Assembly: GCA_022494885.1 (NCBI GenBank)
Contig: JAGVSM010001108.1
Location: 62,001 to 126,000, forward strand
Origin: Micrasema longulum
Taxonomy: Eukaryota; Arthropoda; Insecta; Trichoptera; Brachycentridae
DNA: 64,000 nucleotides
Direction of reading: 5' to 3'
Shown: positions 22,383-34,281 of the stretch, piece by piece
Layout: every line of letters starts with the position of its first letter
Numbering within the stretch: position 1 is the stretch's first letter
Translations under genes and position numbers: made by a program
The notes under the pieces: generated by a model
Seen by the model: only the letters and a program-made list of their open reading frames with translations
What the model was told of the DNA's origin: nothing
Database searches by the model: none

Positions 22383-24243
22383 TGCTATTTTTTTTTTTAG
22401 TTTTAATGGTATGTAATCACAGATTTTTTGTTTCTAAACGTATATGATATTCCAATTATTTGTATTTTTAGGTTATGCCGCAAAATTCTTAATGACAGCA
22501 TGACAGATGTTTTCTATGGTTTGTTTGTGACATCTATGTGCATAAAAATGGCATAGGCATTAGGCATTGGTAGCTTTTATTCGATTAGTCGACTAAAAAA
22601 AACATTTCTAGTCTAGAACAAGGAACCGTATTGTGGTAGTCCTTGTTGTTTTATCTAAAATAACTCCTAGCTTTTACCTTATTATATGGTTTTTCCGTTA
22701 GACAATAAGAATTTCATCGATGATCTGATAAAAAGTAGACTGAATGTATTGCCGATCCACCAACCCGTTGTTCCTTCGTTACGACAAAAAAAAAAACAAA
22801 CCGACAAACAAACATTCACATTTATATTATAAGTTTGGATTATGTAATTTACAAGCACTATTAGGTTTTTGGTGAGTTTTCTTTTTATAACGCTTGTTTT
22901 CATATTTATGTTTTTTTTTTTTTATGAAAAATAAATATTTGCGTTCTCAAGATTTACCCAAATATTTAATTTTGAGGGCCATTTTCAACGACTTGTAAAT
23001 AACTCACTATTAGAAAATGGAATCAAGTTAGGGTAGAGTGGGATTCGAACCACAGACCTTTGGTCCGTGAGTCCGAGACACTAGCCACAGGACCACAACC
23101 CGATCAAATTTGTTGAAATTGAATAAGTCTAAGTATTTTGTACGAGTGATTTTATTTTTATAAATGTAAATATTCATTATTCTACGGAGTTCAATATTTA
23201 AAAAAAAATACAATTTATTACCTACATTAGATAAATACCAACGCATTGACTTGTTATATCATATGAAACGCTTGAATTTGAAAAAAAGCAAGTATTGCAG
23301 TCCATTATAATAAATAAATACCAACGTATTGACTTTTGGTAAACCATGAAACGCTTGAATTTAAATTGTGTACCTGTCATGTAAAAGCCCTCTGGGCGTA
23401 TATTTTAATTTTTGTATGATTATTTTTATGTTTGGGTCCATTTTGTTACTTATCAAATTTTATTTTTGTTTTGTTATTTCATAGTTATTTGTAAATAGTT
23501 TTTATTAAGAAAAAAACAGAATTTACATAAATAAATAAGTAAAAAAAAAAATTGCCTTTATTTTGTTTCAGTTTTTCACAAATATAAATATACTAGTAGA
23601 ACATGTTACAAAGTAAGTAAAAAATGTAAATTATTATGTAACTCGTATCAATGAAAACCATTTAACATTTTACAAAAAAGTTTAGCCTTTTTTTATTAAA
23701 ATGTTTCTTTTTAGTTTATTTGAATTTCCAAGGGGTGGGAAAATTAAAAAACAATTTTATGGTGTTGTTATATGTTTTTTTCCACTAAATTTAAAGAATT
23801 TGTATTTTACCTATTTTAAATAGTTAAATCTGACCTCATCATATGAATTTGAACAATTCGAACAACAGATATAACTATAAGATTGTTTTTTTTTCTTTAA
23901 AAAAATACCGTTTTACCTTTTTTTGTAAAATTGTAAAAATGAATTGTGTGTGCATCATTATTTGGATAAAATTGAATAAAATAGAATAGAATGGTTTTAT
24001 TCTGTTCTATTCTAATAATAATAATTGAATAGAATAGAACCTACCTATTGACAAATAGCACTAACGACCAAAGAGTCCAACGACACCGGCTCAATTCCAT
24101 AGATAAATGGCGGCGTTTGTTTTGAAATATTTATCCGTTGTGTTTGAAAGTCGCTGTCACTCCTTTTAGGAACTGTGTTCGACTTTGTTTTATAGTTTAA
24201 ATTCAATGTATCATTAATTGCACCCGCAAATATTCTCAGCAAT
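22383..24243. other. Divergent intergenic region between PSMD10 and Spc25
   Basis: 1.86 kb separates the two start codons, so this region must carry both promoters. It contains a SINE B head (23028-23105), a partial direct duplication (23231-23290 and 23317-23365, around CCAACG-ATTGACTT and ATGAAACGCTTGAATTT), and an AT-rich inverted repeat of AGAATAGAA/TTCTATTCT words at 23985-24025. No gene is recognised. A 65-codon open frame ending at 24045 on minus (24242-24045) lacks an ATG and any family signature. Confidence 0.5.
23028..23105 (-). repeat. SINE family B head, copy 3
   Basis: Best preserved family B head: GTAGAGTGGGATTCGAACC, then CCTTTGGTCCGTGAGTCC and CACAGGACCACAACCCGAT on the plus strand. 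Read on minus it shows a good box B (GGTTCGAATCCC). It is in the PSMD10-Spc25 spacer. Confidence 0.6.
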
Positions 24244-27224
24244 ATGGCAGGTGAATATATATCGTTTGAAAGTGTGCCCGAATGGAACCATTTACAAATT
24301 AGCGAAGAGCTGTTTCGAGCGAAACATCAAGAACCTCTCTTAGAATATAAAAAAGAAATAAATACGCTAATGCGAGATGTTCAGAAACACCTGTCCTTCG
24401 TCGACGATATATCCAAAAGAAGTATAAAAAGTGAAGCAGAAAGAGTATCTAACACTAAAATACTTTTACATCAATCCAGAGAAGAACGCGATAGATTAAA
24501 GTGCGACATTCTGGAGTTTTCGGACTTAAACGGTAAAATGAAGCATACTTGTAGCGAAATGAACGAACGACTTAAAACGCTCGAACATGAAGCTCAGGAA
24601 CTGATGCAATGTAAGTGTTTTTCAGTTAATATTATTTCAATTTTCCACGGTGTTAATTTTGTAGCATACATAAATGCAGTCCTCTATTATTCTTATATTG
24701 GTAGCCAATCTTGACAAATTTCTTCAGCACACAAACGTACACTTTTCAAATATTCACATTAAATGTCCATTCTGCAAGATGCTACACTGATCGGGCGTTT
24801 TCACTATTTAATTTGCTATTGATTTATTTTTTTTAGTGAAAAAAGCCTTTGCGACTGAAGTGAAGTCTACATACAACGCTTTTATTCTGGCAAAGGACTA
24901 TTACAAGGATAAGTTAAAAATGTATTTCTCGATAGAAGGATCTTCGGATGCGGAAGAAATTACAGTTCTTGTTGAGTTTTTCACTTCAAAGCGGAAAAAG
25001 GAATCCAAATACTCTGTTACTATTGGGAAAGTTAAAAGTACAGACAAATGCAGATGTAAGTATATATTTACAATCATTTCCAACTCCTAAAAATGATACA
25101 AAAATTAAATAAATGTTTATCACAACAGACAAGAGAGACATTTGAAGAGGGATGTAGTAGTCTAGGCATTTACATTTACCTGGCTGGTTTAAGCGACACT
25201 TTACACACTGTGTGACATTCACCATTCTGCTTATGTTAAAACGTCCACGTTTCCTCAACTCTTCCATTTGTTGACTTTTGCGAAGTAAAATGAACTCTCT
25301 TAACACGAGTTTTCACTATATTAGAGAGGTAGAAACGTTATTATTAATTATGTGTACAGACCATTTGTAATTTTATACTTATCTTTGTCAACAATAAAAA
25401 AATAAAAAAAGAGCTGAAGCTTTTATCGCGCTGGTGAGATTCATCCGGCTGAACAATTTCACCTATTCGGCAACACCTGAAAACTATTTTTCAATTTTTA
25501 TGCTTCTTATACCGGTTCGTCAAATCAACAAGCTTTTAATCAACAAGCATTTAATCAACGGAGCGTTCTTAACAATTTTACATCGATTGATAAGGTGGTT
25601 GATAGGTTTCCTCGTTAAGGTTTAAAAAATAATCAGATAATTTTTGATAATCATTGTTCAATAAGTCCACTTATTATTCACTACACATTGTGACATACAT
25701 ACAATACTCACACACCCATACACACATACACACCCTATATAAATATACTCACCCTTTCACACCCTATTTAAAACTGTACAATAATAAAACTGATACATTA
25801 AAACAAGTGCGACACATTATATATATAAATATATTTCTACCGACGTATTGAAACCATTGTATCAATTCTATAATGTCTTTTGTTTTTATGAGAAAAATAA
25901 AATAAACAATATGTTGAGTATATCCAAATGTTTGTAGACAGGCTGGATTTCACTCCTTAAGGAGTTATTAAAATTTAGATCTTAATAACTCTGGAGGGAA
26001 AACCAACCTATGTAATATAAATTACGAGAGGTTTTACTGTACTGTAGTACTAATATCCAGATACTACTATCTCAGGAATCTTAATGATCCCACTAGAAAA
26101 AAAACTCGAAATCTATTGTGATTTAAATTTTTAAACTAAAACACTATTTTTTAAACAATATTTTGAGTAACATATTAGCTGGAATATAATGCAATGTTTT
26201 TTACTTGAAATATTTTCTTAAAAAAAACGTTTGCGTTATATTCAAAGTTAAAGATTAGCGAATTTTTCCTTTCCTTCCTGCTCCAAATATATAGGCCGGG
26301 CTAAAACTGTATGTCTCTCAATAATAATAATAACGCGCTGCCCGGTTATAGAGATGCCATTTCGCTCTATTTCGTATTCGGTTAGCGACAACTTCACTTT
26401 GCTGGAGGCCATTATTGTTTGGTTTGACAACAGACATTTTCATCGCTGTTCTTTGTTTTGCTCCTAAATAATGTGGAAATTTCTTTATTATAATAATAGA
26501 AGACGAATTATAAAAATATAAGTTGAAATAACCCTGTAATAATAAATATGTAAAACCTATCTTTTGAGGAAAAAAATACATAGGTATATTTAAAAGTCAT
26601 TTCAACGCAAATTAATATTGATTTGGCCATTCTAGACCCAAGTATGGCCCATTATTTTGCTGTAAACTGTAGCTAACTTCGCGATTGATTATCCTAGATA
26701 ATTTTTTTAGCATATGGGCGGCTGTATAAGCTGAGGTATGTCCAAATGTGAGGTTTTGTCTGTAGTGCTCAGCGCATTAGCTTACCACGCAAGAGGTCTC
26801 GAGTTTAATTCCCGGCATGGCTGACATGAAATATTCTAGTGTAAAAAGGTGTTTTTACACTAGAATATTTCTTAGTCCCTGGACTGACATCTGAAGAGTA
26901 AGATTGATCATCTTACCTTCACGTAACAAAAATGATCAAGATACGCTGCGATTGGTGTACCAATGTATTTCCCTATGCACCGTTAGGTGTGGAAAGGGAA
27001 TGATTATGATGTCCAAATGTTTGTACATAAACACTGGTCAAAATTGATATCATAACAGAGATGGAATTTTTAAAATGTTTTTTTGTTTTTTTCTAGTGGT
27101 CAACATGAAGCCCAAGTTAAAAATATTCTCCGCACTTTCCAAACGACTTGAAGAGACTAACGATATATCAGGATTACTCTGCTGTGTGCGGAAATGCTTC
27201 ATAAATTTACAATCTCAGCAATAA
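24244..27224 (+). CDS. SPC25: Kinetochore protein Spc25 (complete, 3 exons)
   Basis: Subunit of the Ndc80 complex, which couples kinetochores to microtubules; the Spc24-Spc25 end binds the inner kinetochore. Exons 24244-24610, 24837-25055 and 27097-27224 join at GT-AG sites with matching phases to 714 nt, 237 aa, a normal Spc25 length. Exon 1 is a charged, heptad-like coiled coil (for example EEFLH-type runs around residues 50-120: SREERDRLKCDILEF and MKHTCSEMNERLKTLEHEA). Exons 2-3 form the C-terminal globular RWD-like domain: LKMYFSIEG, the beta strand ITVLVEFF, and the final helices LSKRLEETNDISGLLCCVRK, matching the LNETNDL..F...R..F ending typical of Spc25. Primary sequence is poorly conserved in this family, so the call rests on this architecture and the terminal motif. 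Intron 2 holds a SINE. Confidence 0.82.
26750..27009 (+). mobile_element. SINE family A, copy A4, with 11-bp target duplication
   Basis: Full-length copy in Spc25 intron 2, ending about 75 bp before exon 3. It is flanked by TGTCCAAATGT on both sides (26739-26749 and 27010-27020). It has a tRNA-like head (box B region GAGTTTAATTCCCGGC), a perfect internal foldback around 26828-26870 (GAAATATTCTAGTGTAAAAA / TTTTTACACTAGAATATTTC), and the GTGTGGAAAGGGAATGAT end. Same strand as the gene. Confidence 0.88.
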
Positions 27225-27451
27225 GTACAAGATATGTTAGTTATATTGTAAGCATTCACAGCTGTAACTTGACTCTTTCAAAGTAATTTTGTGGTTCGTA
27301 CATTAGAGCATCTGATTATAGGTATAAAAAAATATGTTTTTACTGACTTTGCTTTTTGAATTGTATATAAATTATGCAGTAATCTATAGATAATGTATGT
27401 ATGTAGATTGTATGTAAAGTATTCCATAGAGTAACACCATCATATTGGATA

Positions 27452-27457
27452 AATAAA
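27452..27457 (+). terminator. Candidate Spc25 polyadenylation signal
   Basis: AATAAA lies 228 bp after the Spc25 stop codon in the sense orientation. It is the first canonical hexamer that fits a short 3' UTR. Confidence 0.55.
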
Positions 27458-27926
27458 ATCACACCCCAGAAAAACAGTGGCTCAATTGAAACTCATTTTT
27501 TACAAGAGGGCAGTTACGCACCCGCGCTATCAATAAACTAACATTCATTGGCAAAAACAAAGCCACAATGTAATTTCTATTCATTTGTGCCATCTAGTTT
27601 TATGTTTTCAAAGATAACAATGGCATAATGATCATTGTGCCACTATTATTTCTTAAATTTCAGTTAAAAAACATAGTGCTACATTGACATTTTTGCTTTA
27701 AAATATTCTTAAGAATTATGCTTATTGTGCGGAAATAAATATATTTTCAGGAACATTTTTCTGCTACTCAACTCAAAAATGTCAATTTTGGACTTGTGCT
27801 ATTATTATTTCTCAGGTGCAAAATATATCCTTAAATGGTACTAAAAAGTTTTTCCCTCATCTGTAAAAAAGTCATGCTTATAATTTCTTAAATTCATCCA
27901 TATAAACATATTTTGTATCAACTTGT

Positions 27927-28162
27927 GGCCCGGTTTTCACCTCGTCGTGTATGCCAACCGTGCGTCGAGGTCTCGGGTTCGATTTCTCCGGACAAGACCG
28001 ATGTGAAATATCGGTTCAATAGGTAGTTTCACCGTAATATTTCACAGTCCTTGGACTGGCTCCTGAAGTATGACTGAATCATCTTGTCTTCTTATCATAT
28101 ATGATCGCTTATACACTGCGGTTGGAGTACCGATGCAGCTAAGGAAATGACGAGGATGAGGT
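27927..28162 (+). mobile_element. SINE family A-related copy A5, diverged
   Basis: Shares the head (GAGGTCTCGGGTTCGATTTC), the GATGTGAAATAT...TAATATTTCACAGTCC hairpin and the CTGGCTCCTGAAG block, but differs strongly in the 3' half (GCGGTTGGAGTACCGATGCAG, then AAATGACGAGGATGAG). It may represent a separate subfamily. Confidence 0.65.
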
Positions 28163-28309
28163 CCGGTTGTTTGACCATCAGTAAAAGTAAAAAATTGTTA
28201 GTATTCTAGTAATTAGTAACTACGAAGCTTTTAAACAGTTCACTTTTTGTAAAAAAACGGAATATTTTTTCTAAATTATTAATGAATACATATCGTGGTG
28301 TAATTACTA

Positions 28310-28445
28310 CGACGAGGTAACTTCAAAATTAGCATTTTCGAGTTGACCACTAACACATTTTTCTATCCTCCACCATGAATGCTGCAAATAAACAAGTCTT
28401 GCATTCAAATCATCAATATTATTCAAATGCATAACAATTTGTCTA
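28310..28445 (+). repeat. Dispersed repeat shared with 56545-56690
   Basis: AATTACTACGACGAGGTAAC, then CCACTAACACATTTTTCTATCC and GAATGCTGCAAATA, matches a block at 56545-56690 in the same order. Family unknown. Confidence 0.45.
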
Positions 28446-28467
28446 TTTGCAGCATTTATTAACTTAA

Positions 28468-28950
28468 CACACTTCGGTCGGGAAAGGTATTGCTTCTGCG
28501 GATAGCTGGCGACGGGCGAAAATAAAGGCGCCGCGCAAATTTCTTTAATTTGTTTAAAATCACTATATTTTCGAAAATATTAAAATGTTTCAATAAAAAT
28601 TTCTACATACTAACTCAGCATATCCAAGCTATACAATTACAAACCAAAACCAAATATTATTTGTAATTCAACATCATTTTGGTTAAATATTTTAAGTAAA
28701 ACTCGATTTCTATTTTATAACATTACATATTTTGTATAAAAAAAGGAGGTTTGCATTGCTATTTGATAATTATGTACATACAGTTAAGACCTTAACAAAG
28801 AGATTGGTATAAAATATTCATATAAAAACATTGTATAATTCCTTCTTTTTGCCTTTTAAATAAGGCCGGCGCAAAAGGTATTTCTACCCTTTCCGCCGTT
28901 AAGCATCAATCCACTGAACGGCTAGAAATACCTTTCCCGCTCGAAGTGTG
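28468..28950. mobile_element. 483-bp MITE flanked by TTAA
   Basis: TTAA (28464-28467 and 28951-28954) flanks inverted termini CACACTTCGGTCGGGAAAGG and, from the other side, CACACTTCGAGCGGGAAAGG, which extend further as TATT. TTAA duplications are used by piggyBac and Kolobok elements; the CACACTTCG terminus does not let me decide. No coding sequence. Confidence 0.75.
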
Positions 28951-29194
28951 TTAAATCAACTCGAGAATCCTGATTTTGAAGTAACCTAGTTGCAGTAATT
29001 GCCCTGTAATATTACTTCTGATCTTTAACTCTAGGAAATCCTATAAAAAATGGCTGAAATATTCGGAAGGGAAATATTAAAGTCTAGGATTATAATATTG
29101 TAATTCCAATAGCATGCGGGGTGCAATAATACTTTTATATTAAACTTGTCATCGATTGAACTTGAGATTTATTATATGGTAACTCAGTCTACTC

Positions 29195-29456
29195 TAGTCG
29201 GCCTCGTGGTGTAATGGTCAGGGCATAAGCCTACCATGCAAGAGGTCTTGGGTTTGATTCCAGACATGGTTGATATGAAATATTATTTAAAAGTGTGTTT
29301 TTTCACTAGAATATTTCATAGTCCCCAGACTGGTTTTCTGAAGCAAAAGACTGATCACCTTACCTTCGTGTAATACAAACGATCAGGACACGCTACGATT
29401 GGTGTACTAATGCGGTGCCCTATGCGCCATTAGGTGCGGAAAGGGAATGATGATGA
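29195..29456 (+). mobile_element. SINE family A, copy A6 (full length)
   Basis: A complete head (GGCCTCGTGGTGTAATGGTC as box A, GGTTTGATTCC as box B), the body hairpin and the AAGGGAATGATGATG end. It is the best copy for defining the 5' end of the family. Confidence 0.8.
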
Positions 29457-31261
29457 ACACGAAGCAATGATCAATATACATCCTACGGAGTAAGTCTATA
29501 AAATAAGTAATCCACAATTAGTAGTTATGTAACAAATGATGTATGTATTGATTGTGTAAGCATAAAATAAAACAATATTATATAAAATATTAAGGTTTAT
29601 TGTACAAACATTAATTTACACATATCCCTATCTTGATTTGTAAGTTAATATTTCTTATTACAAATATATGGTCAACATATTATTACCTAAATAAAATTAT
29701 TTCAAATATAATAAAAAATATTTATTTTGATGCGAGTCGCTCGTAAATTAAAACACACCTAGCTCAATAATACACATATAATATGTACTGAGGATATGTA
29801 CTCTGTGCTGTGACAAACAATTCCAGCGTTTGTTCCCCATTATATTGGGAAAATATACATGTAATATATTACTGCGCTAAAACATATTTCCATACTAATT
29901 TGTGCAGAGTTCACAAGTGAATAAGTATTCGGAAAAAATATTTCATTGATCTTTGTGACATTTTAGAATTCCAAATTTATGATAGGTATTATTTTTATAT
30001 CAAACATAAGTTACTAAATTTAAAAATGAATGCATTTCTCATTATTAGAAGAAATGAAATTTGTTGAATGATTACGAAAACCTTACAATAACATATATAA
30101 TTTTAAATGCCCTTTTTTTAAACAATGAAATACTTTTTACGCAATTTGACACAATTAAACTGAATGATACATATTACTTAGTTAATTAAATACATAACCA
30201 GTTTTAGAATTCCAACCCATGCATTGTAATAAACAGTTTGTTCTGTCAAAAAAGAGTAGATATCATAAAAATCAGAACTATAACAAATTTTAACACAAAC
30301 AATATAAAATTATAAGAGGCTCGTTTTGTGACTGCAAAAATTGGTTACAACTTTCTATTTCAGTGTTACTATAAGAGGAAGCCACAAAAACATCTTTTCT
30401 GACCATACATTATGCCAGTGATATGTACAATTGTTTCATACCAAGTCTCAATATTCAGAAGTTCCAATTATGTAGGTATACACGCATGGAAGACTAAAGA
30501 CAATTAAATTTCGTATGTGTGAAATGTACAAGCAAGATTAAACTTCAGTCCATAAAATAAAACAATGAGGAGAAATCTGAGTTTATCTGACATTTCAAAG
30601 ATTTACGGATACAATTAAATAGAGTTAATCAATTTAAGGAAACTCCTCTAGTACCTAGCTCGTACAATAAACTAATAACTGTGGTAGTTTCGTACTTAAA
30701 TCGATTAAACGATATTTAAATTACATCATAAAGTGTATAATTGTTGTAAATTTCTATAGACTTAATTGTTCAAGCAATTTAAAATAAAAATATTGCATTG
30801 GCACAACAAAAATGAATGTTAAAAAATTGCAGAACTAAAGTTTCTCGTGATAATTAAATATCTTAATGAATCTTTAAATACACAAAGGTACATACACATA
30901 TTATACAAAATGTGGCACGAAAAGAGAATGTAAATAACTGTAAGGATAATAACCGATACATTCTCAAAATTTACAATATTATGATTGAAGAAATAAAAAG
31001 GGGAAAAATCTGTGTCCACGGGGAAAATTAGATCAAATTTTTACTGAATAACTACATAACACATAAGTTAACTTACGCGCTAATTTAATGTTTCACTCTG
31101 CATCCGATCAGAAATAATTAAGTTGCATAAAAAATTAGACCCTATATAGGTTGTTTTACTTGATTACATGTTTTTTTCCTCACATTGTCGCTTATGAGCC
31201 TAACAAATCTTAAACAGGCATATTTCCGAAGGATGTTTGATATTATCTAGAGAGCAAAATG

Positions 31262-31345
31262 GGAAATAAATTGTGGTAGAGCGAGGAGTGTAGTTTGGAC
31301 CTCTGATCTAGAAGTATACAGCACTACCACGGGACTGCAACAAAT
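31262..31345 (-). repeat. SINE family B head, copy 4
   Basis: TTGTGGTAGAGCGAGGAGTG, then GGACCTCTGATCTAGAAG and CACTACCACGGGACTGCAAC; a diverged member of the family at 1520 and 23028. Confidence 0.45.
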
Positions 31346-32607
31346 CTAGTGGATTATTTGAAGTATGTAGAATAAAAGAAGCAGATAATTTACGGAGTAT
31401 ATTTTTGTGGCAAGCGTAGTAAATAACCACATTTTAAAAACAATAAGAGGAGCTAAAATACGTACAAATTGTCTTTGGGTTTTTCTACAAACATAAATAT
31501 ACTGTTCATTTTTATCACCAATTTCCCCTGTGGACGCAAATCAGTAGTTTAAAATATAAGGTTAGGAATATTCCAATGCATAATGTAGATGAAACATTAA
31601 CGGAAGCGTGTCATAGTGAATGTGTTTGCAGTATGTAATGTTTGGATAATAACTATAATTTGTCAGTCTTTTCTTCGTATTATAAGAACATCCAACACAT
31701 ATGTATAAAATTTCCATTACGACTATTAACAACACATTACAATACATGTGAAGTAAAATACAGAAGCTAACACTTGTATAGTAATTTATTTCATTTTACT
31801 CAATTATCAACTACAATAAAATATTGTCGCAATAAAATCAACATAATATAATAATACGTAATAAATAATGATCTATTTCAACTAAATGCTTTTGACATGT
31901 GAAGACTCTAAAACATTTTTCAAAAACAAATACAAAACTTTTGTTTTTAATGTCGCAAGTTTGATTCTCAATTCACAATAATTAAATGTGATTTTTTTCA
32001 AGTGTGTAATTCATTACTATATTGAGTCTTGGCCTGTTAATAATTATTTGAGAATCCATTTTTCAAAAAAACATACATATCTGGGGGTTAATGGTAAGTG
32101 TCAAAAAGGCATCAGAAAGTACGCCTAAATAACCATTATTTAAGTGCACACTTTGGTACTTTGAGAAACTTATAAAAAATGTGTTTGTCACACGTTTAAA
32201 AAAAAAAGTTTTTGACATATTTTAAAGCAAGAAATATCTGTTCACAAAAAAAGGAATTGAGATTTTTCGTGAAAGGCACCACAAAGAATTTAAAAAAAAT
32301 ATTTTTAGTGTTGAAAGAAATGTTTTTTTCAATTTAGATAATTTTATATGAAAAATCACTATAGAAATAATAAACTTTTTTGACATGGGCACTTCTAGCA
32401 CTAACCCCCAGATTTATATTACCAGGGGATTACTTTACACACTGTATAGCATTCGCCATTCTGGCTATGTTTGAAATTAGATTTTTATTTCCGTATAAGT
32501 TTAAGAAATGTGCATCCGGACTTGAGATAAAACTTTTTCAGAACCTCACTTTAGGACGATCTAATCAGAATATTAGAGACCTCTTACTTAAATGTAAATA
32601 TAAAACT

Positions 32608-32865
32608 GTCGGCCTTTAAAACGGTTAGCGCGTTTGCCTACCATGTGAGAGGTCTCGGGTTCGATTCCCGACATGGTTGATATGAAATATTTATTTAAAG
32701 GGGTGTTTTCACACCAGAATATTTCATAGTCCCTGGACTGGTACCTGAAGCGTAAGACTGATCATCTTACCTTCATGTAACAAAAATGATCAAGATACGC
32801 CGGGATTGGTGTACCAATGCAGTGCCCTATGCACCATTAGGTGCGGAAAGGGAATGTTCTTGTCA
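32608..32865 (+). mobile_element. SINE family A, copy A7, with 12-bp target duplication
   Basis: Flanked by AAATATAAAACT at 32596-32607 and 32866-32877. It has an excellent box B (GGTTCGATTCCC), the body hairpin and the family 3' end GTGCGGAAAGGGAATG, but box A is damaged at the very 5' end (a deletion next to CGGCCTTTAAAACGG). Confidence 0.88.
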
Positions 32866-33814
32866 AAATATAAAACTAAATTAAATAATATTAAAAAAAT
32901 AATGAAAATAAAAACTCATAAAAGGAGATAAAAATGGGATATTTTTGCTTGTTATTTACTTTGTAATATTAATAATCAAGAATCATTTATAAAAAAAAAA
33001 TGTTACACGTCATTATTTAGAAAATACATTTCATTTTTAGTACATACATAGGTCCCATAGGGGGCATTAAAAGTGACTGTAAAATAAAAAACAAAATGCA
33101 CACCAGTTTGAATTTCTTACTTACAGATTTAGAAAGGCCATATTGACATTCACAAAACAGCATTTTACATATTTATACACCGTTACAAATGTATAATGAT
33201 TAGAAACAGCAAAATATAAACAATTAAAGCTTTCAAATACACTGGAATAATAAGTTTGCATATATTATGAAAAACTATGTACACATTCAAACTATATAAT
33301 ATGTCAAATTATCAACATACAGATAATATACACACTTATATACTGTAAATCACAAAGGAATCTAGTGGCTGCGCTTGTGTACCGCGATGATCAAATTGTT
33401 TTATGTTGAATTACTTTTTTCAATACACCAAATAACCATATTAACATCAAAATTTAATCTATCAATTCCTTCTGACAACTCCTTCAACAAGCCAACAGAA
33501 CCAATGAAACAAAAATTACAAAACAGAGTTGTTTAAAGGGTTTTTCAATTTGAATTGTAAGTTGGCACGTTTTTCATAACATGGTAACTTCATTCTATGA
33601 CGTCAATTGCATCAACTTTTGTACTACAAATGGGCTTATTGAGCGTAGCAGATCTGATCCGACATGAAATTGAGAATTATTATCACAGTTTAAAGTAGAA
33701 TATTTAAAAAGGTTAGGAATATTGAAATGAAGACTATAGTTATATTATTAAATTTATTGTTTCACCATTTACTTTGTGGTATAACATTTAAAATAATATA
33801 TTGTAAATAAACTT

Positions 33815-33955
33815 TGAATTTTTACACCACACACGAGTTTAATATTAGTTAGGACACGACACGTTTCGGGTATTTGAATAACCCATCATGAGAAACTTGT
33901 TGCGTTTTAATTTCTAACTAATATTAAACTCATTTGTGGTGTAAAAATACAAATT
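33815..33955. repeat. Palindromic repeat with hammerhead-like core
   Basis: Inverted arms (TTTTTACACCACACACGAG with TTTAATATTAGTTA on the left, the complement on the right) enclose a core. Read on minus the core contains TGATGGGTTATTCAAATACC and CGAAACGTGTCGTGTC. The TGATG, short hairpin and GAAAC order resembles a hammerhead ribozyme of the kind found in Penelope-like elements, although the conserved core bases are not all present. Confidence 0.5.
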
Positions 33956-34281
33956 GTTTTATTTATAATAAACATATTTTAAGATTATGATTTTGGAAAT
34001 GTTTTCCGGTTTGTGTAATAACCCTTTCTAAGAAAAGCATCGCTCTGTCGCAGCCATAAAAATATATTTTAGAGTTTTCAGTTTGGTGATCATTACACAC
34101 ATTTTTTATTGATTGTTATCTAATTCTGTACAGTTTTATTTTATTTGACCTAATTTTTTTTAATAAGGAAAAACAATAGAATACAAATATTACAGACAAG
34201 TATAAAAAATATGTACGAATCCAACACGTATTTATTTCATAGATGTTATAGTAAATGTGTTAAAAAACTAAGTACATAATT

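Noticed and set aside
24045..24242. 65-codon minus-strand open frame facing away from Spc25
   Set aside because: It begins at TTG, not ATG, has no recognisable domain and sits in the shared promoter region; length is expected by chance in this sequence.
25690..25760. CRISPR-like or satellite array around the CACACAC stretch
   Set aside because: Only an imperfect CA/TA-rich microsatellite; no regular repeats and spacers.
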